Positions 26,711 through 34,793 of a stretch of DNA of 64,000 nucleotides are shown here, one piece after another. The translations under genes were made by a program, and so were the position numbers. Each line of letters opens with the position of its first letter. Positions within the stretch are counted from its first letter, which is position 1. This stretch comes from Clostridia bacterium (GTDB lineage Bacteria > Bacillota > Clostridia > Christensenellales > Christensenellaceae): contig JAFRTU010000020.1 of the NCBI GenBank assembly GCA_017439085.1, positions 50,332 to 114,331 on the forward strand, given 5' to 3'. Below the pieces are notes generated by a model. That model ran no database searches and was not told the DNA's origin. It was given only the letters and a program-made list of their open reading frames with translations.

Positions 26711-26937
26711 TGAGATTTGAAATTAGAAAGGATTAAGAGGGATACCAACTTGAATGTCTTCAAGTGATAACTCACTATTATAGTAACACACAAAAAACAG
26801 AAATCAATAGCAAATAACAAAAAAAATCAAAAATAATCAAAAAAATTTGCCGTAACGAAAGCAAATGAGAATATAAAACGCTCGCAAACGATCGTTTTCA
26901 TGTATAAAGCATGCTCTAAGCAAGTTTATAAATTGAA

Positions 26938-26966
26938 TTGTATTGATTTTGACGATGTGATAAAAT
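26938..26966 (+). promoter_or_regulatory. promoter for the propeller-like protein gene
   Basis: TTGTAT (26938-26943), 17 bases, TAAAAT (26961-26966), 41 bases ahead of the start codon. The match is moderate. Confidence 0.45.
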
Positions 26967-27007
26967 AACTATCGTCTTTAAGGATTAGAAGCAGGAGAGA
27001 GAATCAA

Positions 27008-28006
27008 TTGAATAACAACTCACAGATCTCGAGCAAAAAAATAAAGACTGCCATCATAATCTCCGCGATCCTTGCGGTGGTCATTATCGCCGTAGGCGTC
27101 ATTTCTTTTATCTCTTCCAAGAATTATGATAAGACCCCTATTGGAAACACACACAGCAACTGTGCAAACAGATCGATCGTAACGGAGGCAGACGGAGTCC
27201 TTTATTTTGCTGATAAGAAGATATATGCCATTGGTTCAGACAACAGGCTAAAGACCATCGCTGAATATGAAGCTATAGACCTGGTGGTACATGACGGATA
27301 CATATATTACGTAAACTATGATGACAACCAGTCGATATACAGGACAAACCTAACGACACTTGACAGCGAGCAGGTAAGTTCCATACCAGGAGGCTATATT
27401 AATATAGTAGATGATACATTATATTATGCTGCTCTGTACGGAACGTCAACTTCAGGTGTCTATAAAGTCGATCTCAACAATTTCGATCCCGATAATCCCG
27501 AGATAATCACCATAGACTGGGCGACCAATCTGCTTTATTACAACAAAAGACTGTACTTCATCAATCAGGCAGACCTGAGCAGACTCTATTCCATGAAACT
27601 CGACGGAAGCGACAGAGCTGTGCACGCCGGTAATGCCACAACAAGCTTTACATTCTATGAAGGCAATCTGTATTATTCGAATGTTTATGGTGTTTACAGG
27701 TGCAAACCGGACGGCAGCAGCCTGACACAGTTAAGCAGCATAAGAACGACCACTATCAACATAGCAAACGGGTATATATATCATTGCTTCTATTCCGATT
27801 CCACTTCTACATATGACCAGTCACTCTATCAGATGAAGATGGACGGATCTAAGGAAATCGCACTTACTGCGGATTCTGGAAGCCACCTCTGTTATGTTGG
27901 CGAGTATATCTATTTCAGGAACGTTTACAAGGGAATGGATATATACAGGATCAAGGAAGACAATTCAGTATATGAGAACTTCCTCAAGATCTATGGACTG
28001 AACTGA
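27008..28006 (+). CDS. membrane-anchored DUF5050-type beta-propeller protein
   Basis: A 332-residue protein starting at TTG 27008 behind GGAGAGAG. It has a basic N-terminus and one membrane helix (about 13-34), with the rest outside the cell. The outer part holds five or six repeats of the pattern (G/D)xxYYxNxxD..IYR or LYSMKLDGS, seen as YIYYVNYDDN, RLYFINQADL, NLYYSNVYGV and YIYFRNVYKG. These are blades typical of DUF5050/low-density-lipoprotein-receptor YWTD-like propellers. No catalytic site is visible; a binding or sensing role is likely but unproven. It stands alone between two terminators. Confidence 0.75.
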   Translation: MNNNSQISSKKIKTAIIISAILAVVIIAVGVISFISSKNYDKTPIGNTHSNCANRSIVTEADGVLYFADKKIYAIGSDNRLKTIAEYEAIDLVVHDGYIYYVNYDDNQSIYRTNLTTLDSEQVSSIPGGYINIVDDTLYYAALYGTSTSGVYKVDLNNFDPDNPEIITIDWATNLLYYNKRLYFINQADLSRLYSMKLDGSDRAVHAGNATTSFTFYEGNLYYSNVYGVYRCKPDGSSLTQLSSIRTTTINIANGYIYHCFYSDSTSTYDQSLYQMKMDGSKEIALTADSGSHLCYVGEYIYFRNVYKGMDIYRIKEDNSVYENFLKIYGLN

Positions 28007-28025
28007 CAAAAAGAATATAAGAAAT

Positions 28026-28050
28026 GCGGGCTGATAACGCCCGCTTTTTT
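28026..28050. terminator. terminator between the propeller gene and thiI
   Basis: GCGGGC-TGATAAC-GCCCGC followed by six T. It ends the plus-strand gene and, less well, the convergent thiI. Confidence 0.88.
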
Positions 28051-28067
28051 CGTGTTCGGATATAATC

Positions 28068-29243
28068 TCATTCACCTGCAATGACATAATCACTCTTTGA
28101 CAGAGCATCCTCTATCAGAGCATCAACGTCCAGGAGGTTCAGTGATTTCAGTATCTTATCAAGTCTCGGATGTGTCACCGGATGCTTGGGTACGAATACC
28201 GTGCAGCAGTCTTCATATGGGAGTATGGAGGTCTCAAAAGTGTTGATCTTTTCGGCTATATCTATGATCTCCAACTTGTCGAACCCTATGAGAGGCCTGA
28301 ATACAGGGAGATCAACGACCGAGTTCGTGACATTGAGCGCATCCAGTGTCTGACTTGCGACCTGTCCGAGGCTCTCGCCGGTGATAAGGGCCTTGCACTT
28401 GTTTTCTTTTGCGACTCTTTCAGCTATCTTCATCATGAAGACTCTCATGAGGACAGTCAGCTGTTCTTCGGGACATTTGTCATATATGGCCATCTGGATA
28501 TCCGTGAAATGGATCATATGGATCTTTATCGGACCAACATATTCTGCCAACAGCTCTCCGAGTCTGATGACCTTCTCCTTTGCCCTGTCGCTGGTATACG
28601 GGAAACTGTGATAGTGTATGGCTTCAAGGGCTACACCTCTCTTAGCCATCATATATCCCGCCACCGGGCTGTCTATTCCTCCCGAGAGAAGGAGCATGGC
28701 TTTTCCTGAGGTCCCGTATGGCATGCCTCCGCTTCCGGGGATTATGTCGGTATAGACGATGGCATGATCTCTGATCTCTACATATAGATTAACTTCCGGC
28801 TTATGAACGTCAACGTGAACAGAAGGAAATCTGTCCAGGATGACGCCTCCGACTTCAACCGACAGCTCCATAGAGTTCATGGAGAATTTCTTGTCGGAAC
28901 GCTTGGAGATGACCTTAAAGGAAACCTCGTTCCGGTTCATCTCTTCAAGCTTCTTTTCAAATACGTCTCCTGCAAGTCCGTATATCGATTCCAGATCTTT
29001 ATCCGTTTCGTATGCGGGGCTGATCGAGTGAATTCCGAATATCTTACTCAGGGATTCGAGTGCGGCACTATATGAAGTCTCAGGAATGCCCTTGACATAA
29101 TACCTTCCCTGTTCCGTAGACACTTCTCCCCCGAATCTGGAGGCTGATGCCTTTATGGCCTTCAGTAATGATTTTTCAAAATAGGGTCTGTTCTTGCCCT
29201 TGAGATGGATCTCTCCGTATCTAATAAGAATGATCTTTTCCAT
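28068..29243 (-). CDS. thiI: tRNA 4-thiouridine synthase ThiI
   Basis: A 391-residue ThiI with an N-terminal ferredoxin-like domain, THUMP domain (about 60-165) and a PP-loop ATPase domain with SGGIDSPVAGYMMAKRG (about 185). It lacks the C-terminal rhodanese domain of the E. coli protein, as in Bacillus. It activates U8 of tRNA and receives sulfur from a dedicated cysteine desulfurase, which is the gene 15 bases upstream. A C-C pair (EDCCTVFVPKHP) near the C-terminus is typical of this form. Confidence 0.95.
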   Translation of the reverse strand: MEKIILIRYGEIHLKGKNRPYFEKSLLKAIKASASRFGGEVSTEQGRYYVKGIPETSYSAALESLSKIFGIHSISPAYETDKDLESIYGLAGDVFEKKLEEMNRNEVSFKVISKRSDKKFSMNSMELSVEVGGVILDRFPSVHVDVHKPEVNLYVEIRDHAIVYTDIIPGSGGMPYGTSGKAMLLLSGGIDSPVAGYMMAKRGVALEAIHYHSFPYTSDRAKEKVIRLGELLAEYVGPIKIHMIHFTDIQMAIYDKCPEEQLTVLMRVFMMKIAERVAKENKCKALITGESLGQVASQTLDALNVTNSVVDLPVFRPLIGFDKLEIIDIAEKINTFETSILPYEDCCTVFVPKHPVTHPRLDKILKSLNLLDVDALIEDALSKSDYVIAGE

Positions 29244-29258
29244 ATCAGTCCTTCTTTC

Positions 29259-30395
29259 TCATCTTCTGCTGTATCTGGAGAACCTCTCGACAGCCAGTTC
29301 CGTCACCTTGCAGAGCTCGTCTATCTCGTCCAGAGTATTCTCATCAGAGAAGCTTATCCTTATAACGCATTCGGAGATGTTATGGGGGACCCCTACAGAA
29401 TCGTGTATCCTGTAAGTCCTCTTCTTGGAGGAACATGCGGAACCCGTGGAGATATAAATGCTATTTTGCTCCAGAAGATGCAGGAGCACTTCTCCCCGTA
29501 CACCTTCAAACGCTATATTGATAATATGATCCGAAGATCTTTCCGGGGATATAAGATATGCACCTTTTATCTTCATGAGAGAGGAAACACACTTTTCCTT
29601 CAATTCGGAAAGGTGACGGCTTATTTCTTCATTTCTTGAGAGATGATCGGAAACAGCTTTTTGGAAGACGAATATCCCAAAAGTATTTTCCGTTCCGCTC
29701 CTGAGGTTCCTTTCCTGACCACCGCCATATATGTATTCCCTGAGGGGAGAATCGTGCCTGAAGAACAGAGCGCCCGTTCCCTTAAGACCATGTATCTTGT
29801 GCGCACTGGCTGAATAATAATCGACCATGCTGTTCTTCATATCGAATGGTACGTGCAGGAAGCCCTGTACTCCATCTGAAAAGAAGAGAGTATCAGGGTT
29901 GGCTTTCTTTACTGCTCTTGAGAGAGATGTGATGTCATTTATCGCTCCCGTCTCGTTATTCACATGCATTATGGCAACGAGAGCGGTATCGGGTCTTATC
30001 TCTTTCACGAGATCCTCTTCATCGATATAGCCCTTTTTTCCGGGAACCACATAAGTGACGTCATGTCCCAGTTCCTCAAGATGGCGGAATGCCTCATAGA
30101 CACAAGGATGCTCATATGAGGATGTTATGAAGTGGAACTTTTCCTTTCCCTTCCTCCTCCATCCGTTGAATATCACCGTGTTCGCACTTTCAGTACCACA
30201 GGAGGTGAAGATCATGTCAGGAGCGTTGATCACACTCTTTATGACAGATCTTGATGATTCCATCTCTTTCTCTACAGAAAGGGCAGGAGAATACAGAGCA
30301 GACGGATTGAACCATCCGCTTTCTGAATAATCCGCATATAGACGGCTTATGTCTTTTACCGGTTTTGTCGTAGCTGCGTTGTCAAGATAGATCAC
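29259..30395 (-). CDS. NifS/IscS-like cysteine desulfurase, ThiI partner
   Basis: A 378-residue class V PLP enzyme starting at GTG 30395 (minus strand), with AAAGGAG about eleven bases upstream; the nearby ATG is out of frame. Seen motifs: N-terminal YLDNAATTKP, HVNNETGAI, the PLP-lysine loop SAHKIHGLKGTG and the active-site cysteine loop STGSACSSKK. It frees sulfur from cysteine as a persulfide. Its position in front of thiI is the nifZ-thiI arrangement of Bacillus, so the main job is likely tRNA thiolation. A role in Fe-S assembly cannot be excluded. Confidence 0.93.
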   Translation of the reverse strand: MIYLDNAATTKPVKDISRLYADYSESGWFNPSALYSPALSVEKEMESSRSVIKSVINAPDMIFTSCGTESANTVIFNGWRRKGKEKFHFITSSYEHPCVYEAFRHLEELGHDVTYVVPGKKGYIDEEDLVKEIRPDTALVAIMHVNNETGAINDITSLSRAVKKANPDTLFFSDGVQGFLHVPFDMKNSMVDYYSASAHKIHGLKGTGALFFRHDSPLREYIYGGGQERNLRSGTENTFGIFVFQKAVSDHLSRNEEISRHLSELKEKCVSSLMKIKGAYLISPERSSDHIINIAFEGVRGEVLLHLLEQNSIYISTGSACSSKKRTYRIHDSVGVPHNISECVIRISFSDENTLDEIDELCKVTELAVERFSRYSRR

Positions 30396-30472
30396 GACGG
30401 GCCATGCTCCTTTAAAATATGCAGAATTATGATATCATATCTAATACGTTAAAAAAACAATCTGGTGAGCTT

Positions 30473-31702
30473 ATGAAATCATTAGTAGCAGAAATACTGT
30501 GCGTGGGCACAGAGCTCCTTTTGGGAGATATTGTGAATACGAATGCTGCTTTCCTGGCAAGGGAACTGGCAGAGATTGGAATAGAAGTCTACCATCAGTC
30601 CGTGATAGGGGACAATGTTAACAGGCTTAAGGAAGCTCTCGAGGAGTGCTTTTCCAGATCCGACCTCGTGATCATGACAGGAGGGCTCGGACCTACATAT
30701 GACGATCTCACAAAGGAGACAGTCGCTGAATTCTTCGGAGAGAAACTCATCCGTGATCAGGAGTCTTATGACAGGATGCTTAAGTTCTTTGAATATATGG
30801 GAACTGTACCTACCCCTAATAACGTGAAACAGGCTGATATGCCGGAGCACGGAGTGATCTTCAGAAATGACAGCGGGACTGCCCCGGGAGTCGGAATAGA
30901 GAAGAACGGAAAGATAGCCGTCATGCTTCCCGGTCCTCCCTTCGAGATGGAACCCATGTATCTGAATTATGTAAAGCCCTGGCTCATGAAGAAGACAGAA
31001 AAGGTTATAAGGTCCAGGGTCATCCACCTCGTGGGTATCGGAGAGAGCATGGTCGAATACAGGCTCAAGGGGATGATGGAGAAATATACCAATCCTACCA
31101 TAGCACCTTATGCAAAGCTGGGAGAAGTCCAGCTCAGGATCACTGCTCAGGCACCTACGGAGAAAGCGGCTCTTGAACTCATTGATCCCGTATTGAATGA
31201 GATAGTGGAAGATTTCAGACAATATGTATACGGAGTGGATATAGGTAATCAGGAAACTGCACTTCTCTCTCTCTTAAAGGAGAAAGGAATGACCGTGAGT
31301 ACCATGGAATATGATTGCGGTGCGGCTCTGTCATACAGATTCGGAAACGTGAACGGCTGGGAGGAGACACTCAAAAGATCCATAATGACAGCGGACAGAA
31401 ACAGACTTTTTGAAGAAACCGGAATAACGGAAGATATATCTTTTGAAAGTGAGGACGGAGTGGCCGTTCTTGCTGAGGGCCTCAGAAAAAGAGCAGGAAC
31501 AGATGTTGCTATAGTGATATCCGGAACTGCGGACATGGCAAATGACTCCCTGTTCGGAGTTTCGGTCAGAGGGATAGTTTCGGGAGGAAGGTATTCCGTA
31601 CATAAGAGGAAACTGGATACACAGACCAGCAGGAACAGATCCGTACAGGCCGCCATAGGAATGACAATAAAGCTCATTAAGGGAGGAACTGATAATGAAT
31701 AA
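30473..31702 (+). CDS. cinA: CinA-family protein with degenerate C-terminal domain
   Basis: A 409-residue CinA starting at ATG 30473 behind GGTGAG; an in-frame ATG at 30419 is less likely. The N-terminal COG1058/MoaB-like domain is intact: CVGTELLLGDIVNTN, MTGGLGPTYDDLTKE and LPGPPFEMEPM. In the C-terminal PncC-type domain the normal ESCTGG active-site loop reads EYDCGAA, and the usual TGIAGP-like loop reads ISGTADMANDS, so the nicotinamide-nucleotide amidase site seems lost. The N-terminal domain may still act as an ADP-ribose pyrophosphatase. The end overlaps cysE by eight bases. Confidence 0.9.
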   Translation: MKSLVAEILCVGTELLLGDIVNTNAAFLARELAEIGIEVYHQSVIGDNVNRLKEALEECFSRSDLVIMTGGLGPTYDDLTKETVAEFFGEKLIRDQESYDRMLKFFEYMGTVPTPNNVKQADMPEHGVIFRNDSGTAPGVGIEKNGKIAVMLPGPPFEMEPMYLNYVKPWLMKKTEKVIRSRVIHLVGIGESMVEYRLKGMMEKYTNPTIAPYAKLGEVQLRITAQAPTEKAALELIDPVLNEIVEDFRQYVYGVDIGNQETALLSLLKEKGMTVSTMEYDCGAALSYRFGNVNGWEETLKRSIMTADRNRLFEETGITEDISFESEDGVAVLAEGLRKRAGTDVAIVISGTADMANDSLFGVSVRGIVSGGRYSVHKRKLDTQTSRNRSVQAAIGMTIKLIKGGTDNE

Positions 31703-32612
31703 TATAGTTGATTTCATGAGATACAGATCACAGGATCTGGCGGATGAGCTTTTAAAGATCAACATGAAACAGATAGCCGATGACAGCATAAGCGGATTCG
31801 GAATGAAATCCAGGGTTATTGAGCTTTTCGAGCTCCTTAAGGCCTCGATCTTTCCTACGATGTACGAGACCGAGATAAACAATGCCGATCATCTTTCGGC
31901 GATAATGCTTGACAGGATCAACAGAGCCATAATAGAACTCGATAACATCCTTGAGGATCTATACATGAATATTGCCGGCAAGGAAGGAAAAGACCGCACT
32001 GAAGCCAGAAGAAAAGCCTCGGAGACGGCTATGAAGTTCATGGACAGGCTTCCGGCGATAAGGAGAAAACTTGGTCTGGATATCACCGCAGCTTATAACG
32101 GCGACCCGGCTGCACATAATTATGATGAGATACTTCTGAGCTATCCGTCAATAACGGCCGTTGCAGCTCACAGACTGGCTCATGAGCTTGTCGATCTTGA
32201 AGTTCCCGTAATTCCGAGGATCATGAGTGAATATGCCCATGAGATCACAGGCATAGATATACATCCCGGAGCTACGATAGGCGACAGTTTCTTCATAGAC
32301 CACGGAACCGGAGTAGTCATAGGAGAAACAACTGTGATAGGAAACAATGTAAAACTTTATCAGGGAGTCACACTTGGAGCAAAGAGCTTTGAACTGGATG
32401 CAGAAGGGAATCCCGTAAAGGGCATAAAGAGACACCCGAATATCGAGGATGATGTGGTCATATATGCAGGAGCAACTATCCTTGGAGGAGACGTAACCAT
32501 TGGTAAGGGAAGCGTAATAGGAGGAAATGTATGGCTCACTGAATCTGTACCTCCGAACACCACAGTCTACAACTCCACTCCGGATCCCATCATAAGAGTT
32601 AAGCGGGACTAA
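31695..32612 (+). CDS. cysE: serine O-acetyltransferase (long EpsC/CysE form)
   Basis: A 305-residue enzyme. The first 140 residues are helical, as in the longer EpsC-type SATs; the core has the family motifs PSITAVAAHRLAHEL, DIHPGATIGDSFFIDHGTG (catalytic His and Asp) and the left-handed beta-helix repeats ending VGAKSF...GKGSVIGGNVWL. It makes O-acetylserine for cysteine synthesis. It is coupled to cinA. With the nearby cysteine desulfurase and ThiI, it sits in a small sulfur-related neighbourhood. Confidence 0.93.
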   Translation: MNNIVDFMRYRSQDLADELLKINMKQIADDSISGFGMKSRVIELFELLKASIFPTMYETEINNADHLSAIMLDRINRAIIELDNILEDLYMNIAGKEGKDRTEARRKASETAMKFMDRLPAIRRKLGLDITAAYNGDPAAHNYDEILLSYPSITAVAAHRLAHELVDLEVPVIPRIMSEYAHEITGIDIHPGATIGDSFFIDHGTGVVIGETTVIGNNVKLYQGVTLGAKSFELDAEGNPVKGIKRHPNIEDDVVIYAGATILGGDVTIGKGSVIGGNVWLTESVPPNTTVYNSTPDPIIRVKRD

Positions 32613-32708
32613 GGGCACTCTCTTCAAATTAATACTAATTGTGCTATACTAAAGATGAAGACAGAATAGTGTCCATGTTATATATAATATGAAAGGAAAC
32701 TACCAAAT

Positions 32709-33119
32709 ATGATACATTTAATATATGCAACTAAGGGAAATGGTAAGACAAAAAGGCTTCTTGATCTCTGCTCTGAAGAGACAAAAGTATGTGAAGGTTC
32801 AATAGTTTTCATTGACAAGGACAAGCGTTACCTGAGAGAAGTCCCTAGCAGCGTCAGATTCGTGGATATTTCTGAGTATGATATAACCGATGACAACGGG
32901 CTTTATGGATTCCTCTGCGGAATGTATGCGCAGAACTATGATATCTGCACCATTTTCATAGATGCATTTATAAAGATAGTAAAGAAGACCCCGGAAGAGA
33001 TGGAGGTATTCTTCAGAAAACTTGAGAAGTTCAGTATAGACAACAATATCGAGATCATAATCAGCGTGAGCGCTGATGCTGAGAAGGCTCCGGAGTTCCT
33101 TAAGAAGATGATCTTCTGA
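32709..33119 (+). CDS. small P-loop protein of unknown function
   Basis: A 136-residue cytoplasmic protein with a Walker A-like motif at the very N-terminus (YATKGNGKTKRLLDL, about 6-20), a Walker B-like hydrophobic strand ending in Asp (CTIFIDAFIKIV, about 79-90) and a final strand EIIISVSAD. This is a minimal RecA/AAA-like NTPase core. Similar short proteins in Clostridia are often labelled 'PilT', but no pilus gene is present here. A TATACT at 32645-32650 may be its -10. Its function is unknown. Confidence 0.7.
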   Translation: MIHLIYATKGNGKTKRLLDLCSEETKVCEGSIVFIDKDKRYLREVPSSVRFVDISEYDITDDNGLYGFLCGMYAQNYDICTIFIDAFIKIVKKTPEEMEVFFRKLEKFSIDNNIEIIISVSADAEKAPEFLKKMIF

Positions 33120-33134
33120 TCAGAAAGCAAAGAT

Positions 33135-33169
33135 AAAAAGACCTGATACCGATGTATCAGGTCTTTTTA
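33135..33169. terminator. bidirectional terminator
   Basis: AAAAAGACCTGATAC and GTATCAGGTCTTTTT form perfect arms around CGAT, serving the convergent P-loop and yajC genes. Confidence 0.92.
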
Positions 33170-33176
33170 TTCACCG

Positions 33177-33506
33177 TTATTCCTCGGTTGGAGCATCTTC
33201 CTCTTCGGATACAGGCTCTTCCTCATCCTGGAAATCCGGGACAGGCTCGTCGAGAGGAGCAACGGCTCTCTTCAGGAGCTCTGCTCTGACGTTATCAGGT
33301 CTGAGCTCTACGATAACGGTAGCTTCGGTCACTGCGACAATGGTTCCTATGAAACCGCCGGCGGTCCTGACCTTTACTCCGACCTTGAGAGCTTCCTGCA
33401 TCTCTTCCATTCTCTTCTTCTGTTTTTTCTGCTGAAGAACTGTGAGAATTATCATAAAGAGAACTACAGCTATCAGAGGGAGATACATCAATAAATTATC
33501 TTTCAT
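33177..33506 (-). CDS. yajC: preprotein translocase subunit YajC
   Basis: A 109-residue protein with one N-terminal membrane helix (about 5-24), a basic QQKKQKKRMEEMQEAL segment and the conserved core VGVKVRTAGGFIGTIV. A very acidic C-terminal tail follows. YajC associates with SecDF-YidC in the export machinery. The gene stands alone on the minus strand; secD and secF are not in this window. GGAAGGTAAG precedes its ATG. Confidence 0.92.
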   Translation of the reverse strand: MKDNLLMYLPLIAVVLFMIILTVLQQKKQKKRMEEMQEALKVGVKVRTAGGFIGTIVAVTEATVIVELRPDNVRAELLKRAVAPLDEPVPDFQDEEEPVSEEEDAPTEE

Positions 33507-33652
33507 AGTGCTTACCTTCCGCTATTTGAATTGTGTAAAGATTATATCATCAGTATGGGAAAAAAGGAATCAGGATCGCATGAGGATGCATGTGGCAGGG
33601 GCGGTTTGACACTTGTGTTATAATATAGGAAATATAATGGAGGAGTATCGCC

Positions 33653-34660
33653 ATGATTTTGGTTACAGGTGGCACAGGATATATCGGAAGCCATACAGTG
33701 GTCAGTATGATCGAGCAGGGTTATGAGCCTCTGATAGTCGACAATTTCGTGAACAGCAAGCCGGAAGTTCTGGACAGGATAGAGATGATCACCGGCAAAA
33801 GACCTCTGTTCTACGAGGCAGACATAAGAGATGAAGAGAAGATGGAGCAGATCTTCACGGAACATGAGATAGAGGCAGTGATCCATTTTGCCGGACTGAA
33901 GGCAGTAGGTGAATCAGTAAGTATTCCGCTTGAGTATTACGATAATAATATAAACGGTACCCTGGTCCTTCTGGAGACGATGAAAAGACATAACGTCAAG
34001 AAGATCATCTTCTCATCATCAGCTACTGTGTACGACAGATTCAATACAATGCCGCTCACAGAGGAATCCAAGACTGGAAACTGCACGAATCCATATGGCT
34101 GGACAAAGTTCATGATTGAAGAGATCATCATGGACATATGCAACGCCGACAGTTCCTGGTGCGGAGTCCTCTTAAGATATTTCAACCCGATAGGTGCTCA
34201 TGAGAGCGGCCTTTTGGGAGAGGATCCTCAGGGAATACCAAACAATCTGATGCCGTATATCTGCAGAGTCGCTGAAGGCAGACTTGAAAAACTGTCAGTC
34301 TATGGAGACGACTATCCTACACATGATGGTACCGGAGTAAGGGACTATATACATGTGGTCGATCTGGCAGAAGGCCACATAAAAGCAATCGACCTGGTCT
34401 TCAGAAGCAACGGAGCGATACCCGTAAATCTCGGAACCGGAACAGGATATTCGGTGATGGATGTACTGAACACCTTTATGGAAGTGAATGGTATCGATGT
34501 ACCTTATGTGATAGCGGGCAGAAGAGCAGGTGATATAGCTGAATGCTATGCTGACCCGTCAAGAGCAGAAGAACTTCTGGGATGGAAGGCAGAATTCGAT
34601 CTTAAAAAGATGTGCCGTGACTCCTGGAACTTCATTGCAAAAAATATAAAACAAAGCTGA
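33653..34660 (+). CDS. galE: UDP-glucose 4-epimerase
   Basis: A 335-residue extended SDR enzyme. It has the NAD-binding motif GGTGYIGSHTV at residues 7-17, the catalytic Ser in SSSATVYD, YxxxK (YGWTK), and RYFNPIGAHESGLLGEDP typical of GalE. It interconverts UDP-glucose and UDP-galactose (or the N-acetyl forms) for polysaccharide precursors. It is a single-gene unit with GGAGG ahead of the ATG; TATAAT boxes lie at about 33617 and 33635. Confidence 0.95.
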   Translation: MILVTGGTGYIGSHTVVSMIEQGYEPLIVDNFVNSKPEVLDRIEMITGKRPLFYEADIRDEEKMEQIFTEHEIEAVIHFAGLKAVGESVSIPLEYYDNNINGTLVLLETMKRHNVKKIIFSSSATVYDRFNTMPLTEESKTGNCTNPYGWTKFMIEEIIMDICNADSSWCGVLLRYFNPIGAHESGLLGEDPQGIPNNLMPYICRVAEGRLEKLSVYGDDYPTHDGTGVRDYIHVVDLAEGHIKAIDLVFRSNGAIPVNLGTGTGYSVMDVLNTFMEVNGIDVPYVIAGRRAGDIAECYADPSRAEELLGWKAEFDLKKMCRDSWNFIAKNIKQS

Positions 34661-34736
34661 AGTGGGGAAAAATGTATCGGTTTTGACCACTTTTTCACGA
34701 AAAGTTCATAAAAATATAACCAAAACGGGCATTGTT

Positions 34737-34764
34737 TTGACACATATAAAACATATGATATAAT
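34737..34764 (+). promoter_or_regulatory. promoter for the dockerin/cohesin pair
   Basis: Consensus TTGACA (34737-34742), 16 bases, TATAAT (34759-34764), 30 bases ahead of the GTG start, with AAGGAG at 34780-34785. Confidence 0.8.
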
Positions 34765-34793
34765 GTGTACTCGAATCGAAAAGGAGCAGTTTA

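Noticed and set aside
25828..26820. 330-residue minus-strand frame opposite pnp
   Set aside because: A shadow of pnp codon usage (Asp/Leu/Cys/Tyr-rich) that runs through the pnp terminator; no recognisable domain.
33613..33622. TTGACA seven bases before TATAAT ahead of galE
   Set aside because: Spacing cannot serve as one promoter. The real galE promoter is unclear, so none is listed.
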